Below, piece by piece: positions 22,603 through 31,342 of a DNA stretch of 36,761 nucleotides. Position 1 is the stretch's first letter. Each line of letters begins with the position of its first letter. A model generated the notes under the pieces. That model saw only the letters and a program-made list of their open reading frames with translations, made no database searches and had not been told where the DNA came from. Position numbers and translations under genes: made by a program. The DNA is from MWAR01 sp035388825. Lineage in GTDB: Bacteria > Muiribacteriota > Ozemobacteria > Ozemobacterales > Ozemobacteraceae. The stretch spans positions 1 to 36,761 of the forward strand of contig DAOOQQ010000046.1 in the NCBI GenBank assembly GCA_035388825.1, in the 5' to 3' direction.

Positions 22603-24528
22603 TCACTGCTTCGACTGGATGACCAGTTCCGAAGGCTCGCCCCCCTGGGCTTCAGGCACATCGAGATTCACGAGTCGGGGGGTCACGAGCATGATCATCT
22701 CGACATCGCTCTTCACATTCTTGGTCTTGCTGGTCAACCGCTTCAACAGCGGAATCTTGTTGATCAGCGCCGGGCTGTCGATGTCCGTCGTATCCTGGCT
22801 CGAGATCAGGCCTCCGAGAACGACCGTCTCACCGTCCTTGACCCTGATGTAGGAGTGGGAGCTGCGGCTGTTGCGCGTGGGCTGGCCATCGTCGTTGATC
22901 TTGATGACCTCGTCCACCCGCAGGTTGATGTCGAGACTGATTTCATTGTCGTGAGAAATCTCGGGGGTCACGTTCAGTTCGATGCCCGTGTCGAGATCCC
23001 GGTATTCCTTGTAGGTCTGGGGCACATACCCCAGATAGGTCGTCGAGGCGACTTCATACCGATAATACGGCACCGGGATCTTCTGGCCAATGTTGATCGT
23101 CGCTTCCTTGCCGTGAACGGCGCGGATCTTGGGGCTGGACAGCACCTTCGCCTTCCCCTGCTTCTCGAGCATCACGAGCTTGGCCCCGATCGCATAGGAG
23201 GTCGGAATCCGGGTGATGTCGGCTACCTGCACTTCGACCCCCGCGCCCCGGTTGATGTCGATCCCTAAATCGCGCGTCGCAGAGCGGTTCACTTCGAGCA
23301 GTTTGACCTCGATGACAGCCTGCTTGAGCTTCTCATCGATGTTTTCGATGACGCGAGCGATCAGATCGAGATTTTCCGGGGTCTCGTAAACGGACAACGC
23401 GTTGATGCGCTCATTGATCGCCATGTTTCCCGTGTCGATCTTCTCGGCGAGGGATTTGCTCCCGGTGATCATGCTGATGACTTCGCTCGGCTTGGCATTG
23501 ACGAGCTTGAAGGTCCGATACTGTTTCTTGCCGTATTTCCGGGCGTCCTCCCGGGTCATGATGACATAGGTGTTCTCGTTGTGAGGCTTCTTCACCAGAT
23601 CATTCGTCGTGATCAGCAGCTCGAGAAGCTCATCGAGGCTGAGGTTTTCGACGTAGAAGTTCACGTTCTTGTCCTGGACGGACTCGTGGATGATGAGGTT
23701 GACGTTCATCATACGCGAAAGCGTCTGCAGCGCGTCTTTCAGGCTGAGATCCTTGAACAGCAGCTCGCGGGCCACCCGGTCGGCATGCTGCCCCAGGGAG
23801 ATGACGGTCAGGTCTTTGCCCCGGAGGGTATACTGGAAGTTCTTCTGCAGCAGGAGGCTCTTCAGCACCTCCCGAAGAGGCATATCCGTCGCATGGACCG
23901 TGAATTTTCCCTTGACGCCGGCGTCGGCGAAGACCCGAAGCCCGAACTTTTGCGCCAGGGCGTCGAGAATCGTCGACAGCTCCTGCTGTTCGAACTGGAG
24001 ACTGACACGCTGATCGAGGACATCCGAAACCCCCGACCGGGTCGGGGTCGCTTTCGGAAGGGGCGCCGCCACCATCTCGGTATTCACCCGCTCCGGGGAT
24101 ATCGCCGAAGGTTTCAGCTTATCCTCGGAAATCTGAGCGAGTATCAAGCGACCGTTCTCGACGCGGGGTTCGAACTGGTATCCATCGGCAAATACGGCAG
24201 CGATGCGGACGACGGCCGGCTGGCGGCTCGCCTGGCTGATGCGCAGGAACTTCACCTTCGGGTGAGGGGCGACGGCGATACGGGGACCGCCGGCAAACGA
24301 ATAATCCGGGAGATCCAGTTCGAGAACATCCGGTGCCACCTGTCGCGCACTGATGTCCCCAATCTCGTGACCGGCAAAGAGGCACAGATTCTTCGCATCC
24401 AGCTCCTTCACCGAAAGATCCGTCAAAACAGCACCCAGGGCGGTGTTGCCTGTCAGGCATCCCAGCATCGAAAGACCGAGGAGAACCCCCCACATCGATG
24501 TGCGGCGCCGGGCTCGCTGGTTTTGCAT
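22603..24528 (-). CDS. Secretin (PilQ/GspD-like outer-membrane channel)
   Basis: The 641-residue protein forms the outer-membrane gate of a type IV pilus or type II secretion machine. Order: signal peptide (about 12-33), AMIN-like peptidoglycan-binding region (about 35-130), two successive STN/N0-like modules (about 173-245 and 255-328), one NolW/secretin_N repeat (about 336-400) and the C-terminal secretin domain (about 405-620). The last has VLSSPKIRAVHGKEATINIG and, near its end, a VVLGGLIS...INKIPLLKRL segment. AMIN favours the PilQ branch. ATG 24528 is preferred since AAGGAG lies seven bases upstream; a GTG at 24534 is only one base from it. Upstream of the gene are a palindrome (24638-24652) and a strong hairpin. 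No pilotin is seen. Confidence 0.92.
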   Translation of the reverse strand: MQNQRARRRTSMWGVLLGLSMLGCLTGNTALGAVLTDLSVKELDAKNLCLFAGHEIGDISARQVAPDVLELDLPDYSFAGGPRIAVAPHPKVKFLRISQASRQPAVVRIAAVFADGYQFEPRVENGRLILAQISEDKLKPSAISPERVNTEMVAAPLPKATPTRSGVSDVLDQRVSLQFEQQELSTILDALAQKFGLRVFADAGVKGKFTVHATDMPLREVLKSLLLQKNFQYTLRGKDLTVISLGQHADRVARELLFKDLSLKDALQTLSRMMNVNLIIHESVQDKNVNFYVENLSLDELLELLITTNDLVKKPHNENTYVIMTREDARKYGKKQYRTFKLVNAKPSEVISMITGSKSLAEKIDTGNMAINERINALSVYETPENLDLIARVIENIDEKLKQAVIEVKLLEVNRSATRDLGIDINRGAGVEVQVADITRIPTSYAIGAKLVMLEKQGKAKVLSSPKIRAVHGKEATINIGQKIPVPYYRYEVASTTYLGYVPQTYKEYRDLDTGIELNVTPEISHDNEISLDINLRVDEVIKINDDGQPTRNSRSSHSYIRVKDGETVVLGGLISSQDTTDIDSPALINKIPLLKRLTSKTKNVKSDVEMIMLVTPRLVNLDVPEAQGGEPSELVIQSKQ

Positions 24529-24637
24529 GGTCACGCTCCTTGTTGTGTGTCAGGCACCCTGCAGAAATACAGTAATCCACTGTGTTTATCGTCAGGGTTA
24601 CCCGAGTTCCGAAGATATAAATGTAATTTCAACAACT

Positions 24638-24652
24638 ATCGTCCGGGACGAT
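24638..24652. promoter_or_regulatory. 15-bp palindrome in the pilC-secretin spacer
   Basis: ATCGTCC, one base, GGACGAT is a perfect inverted repeat about 110 bases upstream of the secretin start and downstream of the large hairpin in transcript order. Its size suits a dimeric regulator. No matching second copy was noticed elsewhere in the window by eye. Confidence 0.3.
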
Positions 24653-24674
24653 CGACGCATGTCATCCAAAAGCC

Positions 24675-24711
24675 GCGAGGCACGGGGAGTGTTCCGTTCC
24701 CCGTGCCTCGC
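24675..24711 (-). terminator. Strong hairpin after the PilC/GspF-like gene
   Basis: A perfect 14-base inverted repeat (24675-24688 and 24698-24711) with a 9-base loop begins about 20 bases after the pilC stop at 24731. On the minus strand it is followed by GGCTTTTGG, so the T-run is short. It may be a partial terminator that lowers read-through into the secretin gene, or an mRNA-stability hairpin protecting the upstream transcript. Confidence 0.6.
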
Positions 24712-24730
24712 AACCTCTTCATGATTTACG

Positions 24731-25897
24731 TTACATGCCCGCGCCGCCGGCGCCTCCAGAGACGACTTTCGCCATACGGAAGATCGGCAGGTACATGGCC
24801 ACGACGATGACGCCAACGAGGGTGCCGAGCACCACGATGAAGATCGGTTCGACCATCGCGGTCAACTGGTCGACAAGGAAGTTGATCTCGTCCTCGTAAA
24901 AGTCGGCGACCTTTTCCAGCATGTCATCGAGGTTTCCCGACTCTTCGCCAACCTCGATCATCTGAGTCGAAAGCTCGGGCATGATGTTCACCCGCACCAG
25001 CGCCTTGGCGATCGGCTGACCGCCTTCGACCTCATTCACGACGTGCTTCAGCGCATCTGAAATGATGATGTTCTCGATGGACTCGATGCTGATCTTCATG
25101 GCCGTGATGATCGTGACGCCGGACTGGAACAGCGTCGCCATATTCCGGGCGAACATCGCGATCGCGTATTTCTGGGTCAGATTTCCCAGCAACGGCATCT
25201 TCAGCTTGACGGTATCGAAGAATTGTCTGCCGGCCGTCGTCTGGTTCACCTGGTAGATGACGAGCAGGAACGTCACCAGAGCGGCTATCAGGTTGAGTAC
25301 GTTGTTCCCGAGGAAGCTGCTTACGTCGATGACGGTCTGGGTGATCCAGGGGAGTTCCTGGCCGAACTGGGCGAACAGTTTCGCGAACTGGGGAATCACA
25401 GCGAGCATCAGAAACAGCACGACTCCCGTGGCAACGAGGGTGATGATCGCGGGATAGGTCATCGCGGCCATCACCTTGCGGCGAAGTTTGATCTGCCGGT
25501 CGAGCAGGGAGCTGAGCCGGTCGAGAACATTGAACAGCCGGCCGCTTTCCTCACCGACCCGGATCAGGTTCGTGTACAACAGGCCGAACGTGTCTTCGTT
25601 CTTGCGGAAGGCCATGTTCAAGGGAATGCCGCCCTCGACGTCGTTGCGCATCTCCCAGATCATCTTCCGGAACGGGCCGGTCTGCATCTGGCGCGCGAGC
25701 GTCGCGAGCGAGCGCAGCACGGGGATACCGGCCTTGGTCAAGGTGGCGAAGTATTTCGTGAACAGCAGCCGTTCGCTGAGCGAGATGTGGCCGTAGAAGG
25801 GATTGAGGTAGGAAAGGAGCCCCCGGGGCTCGGAGCCCGGGGTTTCCGGCGCCGGCGCCGGCGTCTGGTCAGGCTGTCGTTTTGCCTGTTCGGCCAT
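24731..25897 (-). CDS. Type IV pilus/type II secretion inner-membrane platform protein (PilC/GspF)
   Basis: The 388-residue protein has two T2SSF domains. The first (about 44-165) contains FTKYFATLTKAGIPVLRSL and a VGEESGRL block. The second (about 248-370) repeats the pattern with FARNMATLFQSGVTIITAM and VGEESGNL. Hydrophobic spans fall near 150-177, 200-222 and 355-377, the last with VGVIVVAMYLPIFRM, a family hallmark. The platform protein couples the cytoplasmic assembly ATPase to pilin insertion in the inner membrane; that ATPase is not encoded here. The N-terminal 27 residues are Pro-rich and probably disordered. ATG 25897 has GGAGGGG seven bases upstream. It follows the small pilin by 24 bases. 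Confidence 0.94.
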   Translation of the reverse strand: MAEQAKRQPDQTPAPAPETPGSEPRGLLSYLNPFYGHISLSERLLFTKYFATLTKAGIPVLRSLATLARQMQTGPFRKMIWEMRNDVEGGIPLNMAFRKNEDTFGLLYTNLIRVGEESGRLFNVLDRLSSLLDRQIKLRRKVMAAMTYPAIITLVATGVVLFLMLAVIPQFAKLFAQFGQELPWITQTVIDVSSFLGNNVLNLIAALVTFLLVIYQVNQTTAGRQFFDTVKLKMPLLGNLTQKYAIAMFARNMATLFQSGVTIITAMKISIESIENIIISDALKHVVNEVEGGQPIAKALVRVNIMPELSTQMIEVGEESGNLDDMLEKVADFYEDEINFLVDQLTAMVEPIFIVVLGTLVGVIVVAMYLPIFRMAKVVSGGAGGAGM

Positions 25898-25921
25898 GGT
25901 TCGTCCCCTCCGTGGTCTGAT

Positions 25922-26374
25922 CTATTCTACGAGTATGCCGTTCGCGGCCCTGACCCGCACGGCCCGAATCTGACGCCGTTGCTTTCCCCCGTATGCCTGG
26001 TTGACCGCGTCGGTCACCCAAACGAACGCACCGGTCGCCTGCAACGGATTCACGTCCGAAGGATCTATACCGACCGGAATAGTACCAGGAATTTCCACCT
26101 CGATCGTAGCATTCCCGAGCGGCTCGACCAGCAGCGCGTCGACGTATTTGGTCAGATAGGTGGGGGTCAGCGCACGCAGATCGACGGGATAGGAAAGGTT
26201 GCTCTGGAAATACCTTCCGAGGGCATCCTGCACGAGAGCCCGATTCTGCCTCACGACATTGAACCGGGCCGTCTCGATCGAATCCTGGTAATAACTATAC
26301 GCGGTGACCGACAATACGGCGATCACCGCGACGACGACGATCAGTTCGATGAGGGTGAACCCCACCCTACTCAT
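25922..26374 (-). CDS. Small type IV pilin/pseudopilin (150 aa)
   Basis: The leader is very short (MSRVG) before FTLIELIVVVAVIAVLSVTAYSYY, a normal G|FTLIE site with Glu +5. The rest is much shorter than in the other pilins and lacks both the DPWG motif and the EF-hand-like loop. It has a LRALTPTYLTKYVDALLVEPLG region typical of compact GspG/PilE-like folds and a basic C-terminal strand. There are no cysteines, so no disulfide-bonded D-region. The ATG lies inside the last codons of the preceding gene (8-base overlap), which suggests coupled translation. It could be the major pilin or a core minor pilin; being next to PilC makes a core role plausible. Confidence 0.88.
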   Translation of the reverse strand: MSRVGFTLIELIVVVAVIAVLSVTAYSYYQDSIETARFNVVRQNRALVQDALGRYFQSNLSYPVDLRALTPTYLTKYVDALLVEPLGNATIEVEIPGTIPVGIDPSDVNPLQATGAFVWVTDAVNQAYGGKQRRQIRAVRVRAANGILVE

Positions 26375-27221
26375 GGCGCTTCAATGCCAGCACCTGCTCG
26401 GCAGGGCCCTTGAAATCGAGCACTCTGCGGAGGGGTTTGTATCCGGCCATCTCGAGCCGGATTTCTCCGAACTCCTTGCGAATGTCTTTCACCTTGAAGA
26501 TGCCCTGGCCGTTCGTCTTCACGCTCATTTCATCGAGTTTCACCAGAGCACCGGGAAGGGGCTTCTTCGTATCCGCATCGATCACCTTCACGGTGATCTC
26601 GCGGGCGAGGGTGATGCGGTCCATGATGATCCGGGCGGGATTGCCTGTCCGGACGAACCGGTCGGCCGGCCCCTGAAGGATCTTGTAACCGTCGGCGAGA
26701 AGGACGATCCGGCCGGTGAGAGCCTCGGCCACGATCTGACCGAGACGGTTGCTTTGGTAGATTTTGCCCCCAAGAAGAAGGGCGGCATTGCCGATCCCTT
26801 CCCCCGTCTTCCCGTCAACGACTTCGATGACCGTCGGCGCGCCGGCGCCGGCCGAGGAAGCTTCGGAACTCGTCACCTCACCGGCCTCTTCGGGCTGAAC
26901 TCGGGCGGCTTCGGGCCGCACGGCGGCACGGGATGTCACGTCGACCTGGACGAGCGGCTGTCGGATATACCCGTCATCGAGCATGCGTGCAATGACGCGC
27001 GCGGCTTCATGGGGTTTCAGGCCATTCATCCCGACGTTGCCGATCAGGGGATACGCAATGCTGCCATCACTCCCGATGACACGCTCGACGGTGAGATCGG
27101 GCTCGCCCTTCACCCAGACGCGAATACGATCGCCGGGAGCAAGGGTCTCCTGGGCAGACGCCTGAGACGCTGCCAGGAACAGGACCGCGAAAAGCAACGA
27201 AATGAAGTATCGTTTATGCAT
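26367..27221 (-). CDS. Exported Poly_export (Wza-like N-terminal) protein with carboxypeptidase-regulatory-like domains
   Basis: A clear signal peptide (about 1-23, ending ASA before QE) leads into a polysaccharide biosynthesis/export domain (about 25-98: LAPGDRIRVWVKGEPDLT, then DGSIAYPLIGNVGMNGLKPHE). After a Glu/Ser-rich linker come two beta-sandwich segments resembling carboxypeptidase-regulatory/PEGA-type domains: about 130-200 (VIEVVDGKTGEGIGNAALLLGG) and 207-284 (ITVKVIDADTKKPLPGALVKL, ending in an EMAGYKP turn). Ordinary Wza proteins continue with SLBB domains and a transmembrane helix; neither is present, so this cannot form the Wza channel alone. It heads the transcript carrying a pilin and PilC. 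It may bind glycan or peptidoglycan near the pilus, which is inference. Confidence 0.82.
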   Translation of the reverse strand: MHKRYFISLLFAVLFLAASQASAQETLAPGDRIRVWVKGEPDLTVERVIGSDGSIAYPLIGNVGMNGLKPHEAARVIARMLDDGYIRQPLVQVDVTSRAAVRPEAARVQPEEAGEVTSSEASSAGAGAPTVIEVVDGKTGEGIGNAALLLGGKIYQSNRLGQIVAEALTGRIVLLADGYKILQGPADRFVRTGNPARIIMDRITLAREITVKVIDADTKKPLPGALVKLDEMSVKTNGQGIFKVKDIRKEFGEIRLEMAGYKPLRRVLDFKGPAEQVLALKRHE

Positions 27222-27291
27222 CGGTGTCCGTCATTGGATTGGATGTAGCACTCATCGGCATATTGCAGTGAAAACTTGACCCTCTCGTAAA

Positions 27292-27320
27292 ACTTTATCT
27301 GCAATCAGGCGTAAATGCAA
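27292..27320 (-). promoter_or_regulatory. Weak promoter candidate before the Poly_export/pilin/pilC transcript
   Basis: TTGCAT, 17 bases, TAAAGT on the minus strand, in the AT-richer 104-base spacer between rpoN and the Poly_export gene. Spacing is ideal but both boxes match the consensus only partly. It begins within a few bases of the rpoN stop. Confidence 0.3.
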
Positions 27321-27325
27321 CATTT

Positions 27326-28786
27326 TCATGCCCGTTTGCGTGTCGAAGAGCTGAGAATATTCAATTCCATCCGGTATTTCGCGACCGTACGTCGTGCGAT
27401 ATAGATCCCGTCGGCTTTGAGCCGGGTGACGATATCGCTGTCGGAAAGCGGCTTGGCGGGGTCTTCCTGTTTCACGAGGTCTTCGATGCGCCGTTTGACG
27501 GCGAGGGTGGACACGTCCTCACCGCTTTGCGTGCGGGCGGCGCCGGAGAAGAAGAACTTGAGTTCGAACAGGCCACGCGGGGTCTGGGCATACTTGCCGC
27601 TGGTTGCACGGCTGACCGTTGACTCGTGCACACCGGCCATTCCCGCGACATCCTGGAGGGTGAGGGGCTTGAGGTGCAGGATGCCGAAATCGAGAAAGTC
27701 GCGCTGAACCTCGATGATGGCTCGCGTGACATTCAGGATCGTTTCTTTGCGCTTGTCGACGTATCGCAGGAAAGACTTCGCTGCTTCGAGTTTGGAGCGG
27801 ATGAACTCATAGGTCGCCTTGTCGGTGATCTCCTTGTTCTTCATCGCGTCCCGATACAGCGTATTGATGCGGAGACGCGGCACATCGCGCTCGTTCAGGG
27901 ATGCAACGTATTCCCCGTCGACTTTCTGGATGAACACGTCGGGCGTGACGTAGACTTCGTCGCTGCCCGAGGGGAACGCGGCTCCCGGCTTCGGATTGAA
28001 GGATTTGATGATCTCGACCGCGGCCTGGATCTCCTCGATGTCGAAACCGGTTTCTTTGGATATCGCAGGCAGCTTGTTTGCCGCCAGATGCTCCAGGTGT
28101 CGGTCGATGACAGCCGTCACGGCATCATCGTGATACCCTTCGTCGCGCGCCTGGATCAGGAGGCATTCACGCAGGTCGAACGCGCCGACGCCGGGCGGGT
28201 CCATGTTCTGGATCGCACGGATGACGCGGTCGACGACGGCCTGGTCGATCTTGAGGAGGTCGGCGATCTGGTCTCGCGAGTGGCGCAGGTAGCCGTTGCG
28301 GTCGACCAGCCCGATCATATACTCCCCGATTTTCAATTCGGTCGGATTGAGTGGGGCTTCCCGGAGCTGCGTCTCGAGATGGTCCCGCAACGTGCTTTTC
28401 TTCGAGGTGAAATTCTCGAAGGTGGTCTCCTCGTCCCCGGCGTAGCCGCCGGCGGAAACACGGATCTCGGAGCTTTCGCTGTCCTGGATGTATTTCTGCC
28501 AGTCGATGGCGTAATCCTGACGGCCCGGCTCGGCGAAATCCGTCGAGGGCGGCGGGGCCGACTGGTCGGCAGCCGTCTCGGGCAGCTTGTCGAGGGGCAC
28601 CTCGGTCGAAACCGCATCCTTCTCGTCGAGTTCGACGATCGGGTTGGTCTCGAGCACCTCCTCGATCTGGTTCTTCAGCTCGATGCTGTTCAACTGGAGA
28701 ATCTTGATCGCCAGTTGCATTTCCGGCGTCATTTTGAGGGTCTGAGTGAGTTTCTGGCTCAGGCCCAGTTTCATCGAATTGTCCAT
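27326..28786 (-). CDS. rpoN: RNA polymerase sigma-54 factor
   Basis: The 486-residue protein has the sigma-54 order. Region I is a Gln/Leu-rich start (LGLSQKLTQTLKMTPEMQLAIKILQL) that contacts bacterial enhancer-binding proteins. An acidic region II (about 52-120) follows. The core-binding region has the PPGVGAFDLRECLLIQ block, and the DNA-binding helix-turn-helix carries DVAGMAGVHESTVSRATSGKY. The RpoN box ARRTVAKYRM is at 464-473, followed by a short basic tail. Everything needed for function is present. AAGGGA precedes ATG 28786. Sigma-54 requires enhancer-binding ATPases, none of which is encoded here. It sits between mutS2 and the pilus genes, and a -24/-12-like site occurs before the pilin array. 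Confidence 0.97.
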   Translation of the reverse strand: MDNSMKLGLSQKLTQTLKMTPEMQLAIKILQLNSIELKNQIEEVLETNPIVELDEKDAVSTEVPLDKLPETAADQSAPPPSTDFAEPGRQDYAIDWQKYIQDSESSEIRVSAGGYAGDEETTFENFTSKKSTLRDHLETQLREAPLNPTELKIGEYMIGLVDRNGYLRHSRDQIADLLKIDQAVVDRVIRAIQNMDPPGVGAFDLRECLLIQARDEGYHDDAVTAVIDRHLEHLAANKLPAISKETGFDIEEIQAAVEIIKSFNPKPGAAFPSGSDEVYVTPDVFIQKVDGEYVASLNERDVPRLRINTLYRDAMKNKEITDKATYEFIRSKLEAAKSFLRYVDKRKETILNVTRAIIEVQRDFLDFGILHLKPLTLQDVAGMAGVHESTVSRATSGKYAQTPRGLFELKFFFSGAARTQSGEDVSTLAVKRRIEDLVKQEDPAKPLSDSDIVTRLKADGIYIARRTVAKYRMELNILSSSTRKRA

Positions 28787-28876
28787 GGGTATCCCTTGCG
28801 GCTGGTTTCTCTAGGAATGCGCCGCGGCATTCACCCCCCCATGATACCCACCCAGAAGGGCCGTGTCAAAAAAAGC

Positions 28877-31342
28877 TCACCGCTCACGGCCGCCTTTCGG
28901 CTTTCTCCCGGGGCTCAGACGCACGCCACGCCCGCTGTGCTCCTCTTCTCCGGGTTTCTGGGCATCGGCAGCCGGGTCGAACACGACGACGGTCACTCCG
29001 AGATCCCCTTCGCCATACCGCCCGAACCGGAACTTCGACCGCCACCGGCTCTTTTTCAGGAACTCGTGGATCGACTTCTGGAGCGCCCCTGTCCCCTTCC
29101 CATGAATAAGGAAGACACGGCCGAGCTTCTGTGCTTCGGCTGTCTTGAGATAGCTCTCGGTTTGTTCCAGCGCCTCCTCGACCCGCATCCCGCGCAGGTC
29201 GATCTCGTCTCTCATGAGGGGGGTTGCCGTGCCGACGACGGTCGATACCGGCTTTTGAGGCTGGATCTTGATGCTGGCATGGCGAAGCTGGTCGAGAGGG
29301 ACCGTCATTCGCTTGCCTTCATACGAGACAACCGCCCTCCCCCGGTTTTCATCCAGCGATTCGAGGATGCCGGGATGAGGCATGCCGGTCCAGACGACGA
29401 ACTCCCCCTGGCGCAAAGGTTCTTCCCGACTCTCGGCCCGGGACTCGCCAGCCTGCCGATGTGCATCGAGCTCGTCAAGCGAGCGTTTCGCACCGGTGAG
29501 AAGCTCCCGTGCGCGATCCACGTCTGCTTCGACACCGACACCGCGCGATGCGGCGGATCTCAGTTCGTGGATGACAGTCTCGATCTCGCGCAGCCGCTCA
29601 CGAAGCTTTGTCTCGAACTCCTCGGTCGCGGCATCCCGCTTCGTTCGCCGAAACTCCTTGAGCTGCTCGAGGGCCGCGTCGAGTTCGGCCTGGCGCCGGT
29701 CGGCCTCGAAGGTTTTCTGCTCCCAGGCACGCCGCAACGCTTCGGCCCGGTGGCGCTCCTGCTCGAGAGCCGCGAACAAAGCTTTTTCCTCGTTTCCCCC
29801 CGTGCCCATCCGAAGTGAGAGATCGGCCAGAACAGCCTCGGGAAGCCCGAACCGCCGCGCGACGGCGAGCGCGTTGCTTCGCCCCGGCACCCCCATGAGG
29901 AACCGGAACGTGGGCCGGAACGAGGATTCGTCGAACTCCATGCCCGCGTTGACGAAGCCCGGGGTCACGAATGCCACTTCCTTGAGCGCATCGAAGTGCG
30001 ACGTCACGAGGGAATACGCCCCCCGACGCGTGATCTCCTTCAGAATCCCCCCCGCCAGCGCGGCGCCCTCGGATGGATCGGTGCCGCCGCCGATTTCGTC
30101 GATCAACACGAGGGATTTCGGGCCGCACACGTCCAGCATCTCCTTGAGCCGTTTCAGATGCGACGTGAAGGTGGAGAGATGCTCCTCGATGCTCTGCGCC
30201 TCGCCGATATCGGCCAGGATCTCGTCGAACACGGGAAGACAAGATCCTGTATCTGCCAATATATAACACCCAGCTTGCATAAGCAGGGCGTTCACCCCGA
30301 CGATCTTGAGGGCAACGGTCTTCCCGCCGCCGTTCGGACCCGTGACGACAACACAGGCTTTTTTCGGATCCATCGACAGCTCCAGCGGGACGCATTCCGG
30401 GTGGAGAAGCGGATGCCGGGCATTCACGAGGTGCATCTCACGCCCGGGGGCGATCTCGGGCCGCCGGGCATCATAGGCCCGGGCGAATTTGACCCGCGCC
30501 AGCAGCGCATCGCAGAAGACGAGCGTTCCGAACATCTCGGCAAGCTCCGCGCTCGCGCCGCGCAGGAGATCGGTGAGGGCGCGCAGGATGCGCAACACTT
30601 CTTCCCGCTCTTCGGACCGCAGCCGCGCCAGGCGATTGTTGAGGGGAAGATACTCGAGAGGCTCCATGAACACCGTCTGTCCCGAGCCGGAGGTGTCATG
30701 AACCAGGCCCTGCACCAGGCTCTGACTGGAGGAGCGGACGGGAACGACATACCGATCGTTGCGAATCGTGAAGAAGCGGTCCTGGAACATCTCGCCGCCG
30801 GCGTTCACCAGCTCGGTCAATCGTCGTTCGATCTCGCTGCGGACCTGGGCAAGTTCGCGGCGCATCGAGGCAAGCCGGGGTGATGCGTCATCCCGCACCT
30901 CGCCCTTGTCCGAAATGGCCTGGACGATCTCGCGATGGGCCGTGCCAAGCGTCGGCATCCGCGCAACCCGTTCGGCCACCCGGCTGTCAGGATACCGTTC
31001 GGAAAACCAGCCGGAGGATTCGAACGCTTTCTGGACGGCGCGGGCCACCTCGATATCCGCCCGGACGATCAGGAGCTCCTCACCGCCGAGGCTCTCGGAG
31101 CCGGCCCTCAGCCGGACCAACACATCGCGCAGGTCGCGCAGGCCGCCGACAGGCAGATGCCCGCCGCCCGAAATGAACGCCGTCAGCTCGTCGAGCTCGG
31201 CCATGGCGGTTTCGATCGTCCCGAGATCCGAGGTCGGGGCCAGGGCCAGAACCGCTTCCTGGCCGGCCCGCGAGCCGGCGAACCCGGCAATCAGCTTCAA
31301 AACCTTCTCAAACTCGAGATTTTCGAGAGTCTTGGATTCCAT
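28877..31342 (-). CDS. mutS2: Endonuclease MutS2
   Basis: The 821-residue protein contains the MutS-family core and clamp regions, the ATPase domain with Walker A GPNGGGKT (335-342), Walker B LVLIDEIGGGTDPSEG (411-426) and the later LVTSHFDALKE switch. A long coiled coil (about 510-620) and a C-terminal Smr nuclease domain with DLRGMRVEEAL and HGKGTGAL follow. It lacks the mismatch-recognition domain I of MutS, as expected. MutS2 suppresses recombination and, in some bacteria, acts in ribosome rescue by splitting collided ribosomes. ATG 31342 has AAAGGA upstream. The tail beyond Smr is basic and Gly-rich. It is not functionally related to the GlmL (MutL) gene despite the similar name. A run of AT-ending codons sits at residues about 350-367. 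Confidence 0.97.
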   Translation of the reverse strand: MESKTLENLEFEKVLKLIAGFAGSRAGQEAVLALAPTSDLGTIETAMAELDELTAFISGGGHLPVGGLRDLRDVLVRLRAGSESLGGEELLIVRADIEVARAVQKAFESSGWFSERYPDSRVAERVARMPTLGTAHREIVQAISDKGEVRDDASPRLASMRRELAQVRSEIERRLTELVNAGGEMFQDRFFTIRNDRYVVPVRSSSQSLVQGLVHDTSGSGQTVFMEPLEYLPLNNRLARLRSEEREEVLRILRALTDLLRGASAELAEMFGTLVFCDALLARVKFARAYDARRPEIAPGREMHLVNARHPLLHPECVPLELSMDPKKACVVVTGPNGGGKTVALKIVGVNALLMQAGCYILADTGSCLPVFDEILADIGEAQSIEEHLSTFTSHLKRLKEMLDVCGPKSLVLIDEIGGGTDPSEGAALAGGILKEITRRGAYSLVTSHFDALKEVAFVTPGFVNAGMEFDESSFRPTFRFLMGVPGRSNALAVARRFGLPEAVLADLSLRMGTGGNEEKALFAALEQERHRAEALRRAWEQKTFEADRRQAELDAALEQLKEFRRTKRDAATEEFETKLRERLREIETVIHELRSAASRGVGVEADVDRARELLTGAKRSLDELDAHRQAGESRAESREEPLRQGEFVVWTGMPHPGILESLDENRGRAVVSYEGKRMTVPLDQLRHASIKIQPQKPVSTVVGTATPLMRDEIDLRGMRVEEALEQTESYLKTAEAQKLGRVFLIHGKGTGALQKSIHEFLKKSRWRSKFRFGRYGEGDLGVTVVVFDPAADAQKPGEEEHSGRGVRLSPGRKPKGGRER

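Noticed and set aside
21805..27221. A complete type II secretion or type IV pilus operon
   Set aside because: PilB/GspE, PilT, PilM/N/O (GspL/M) and a prepilin peptidase are not in the window; only the secretin, platform and pilin parts are present.
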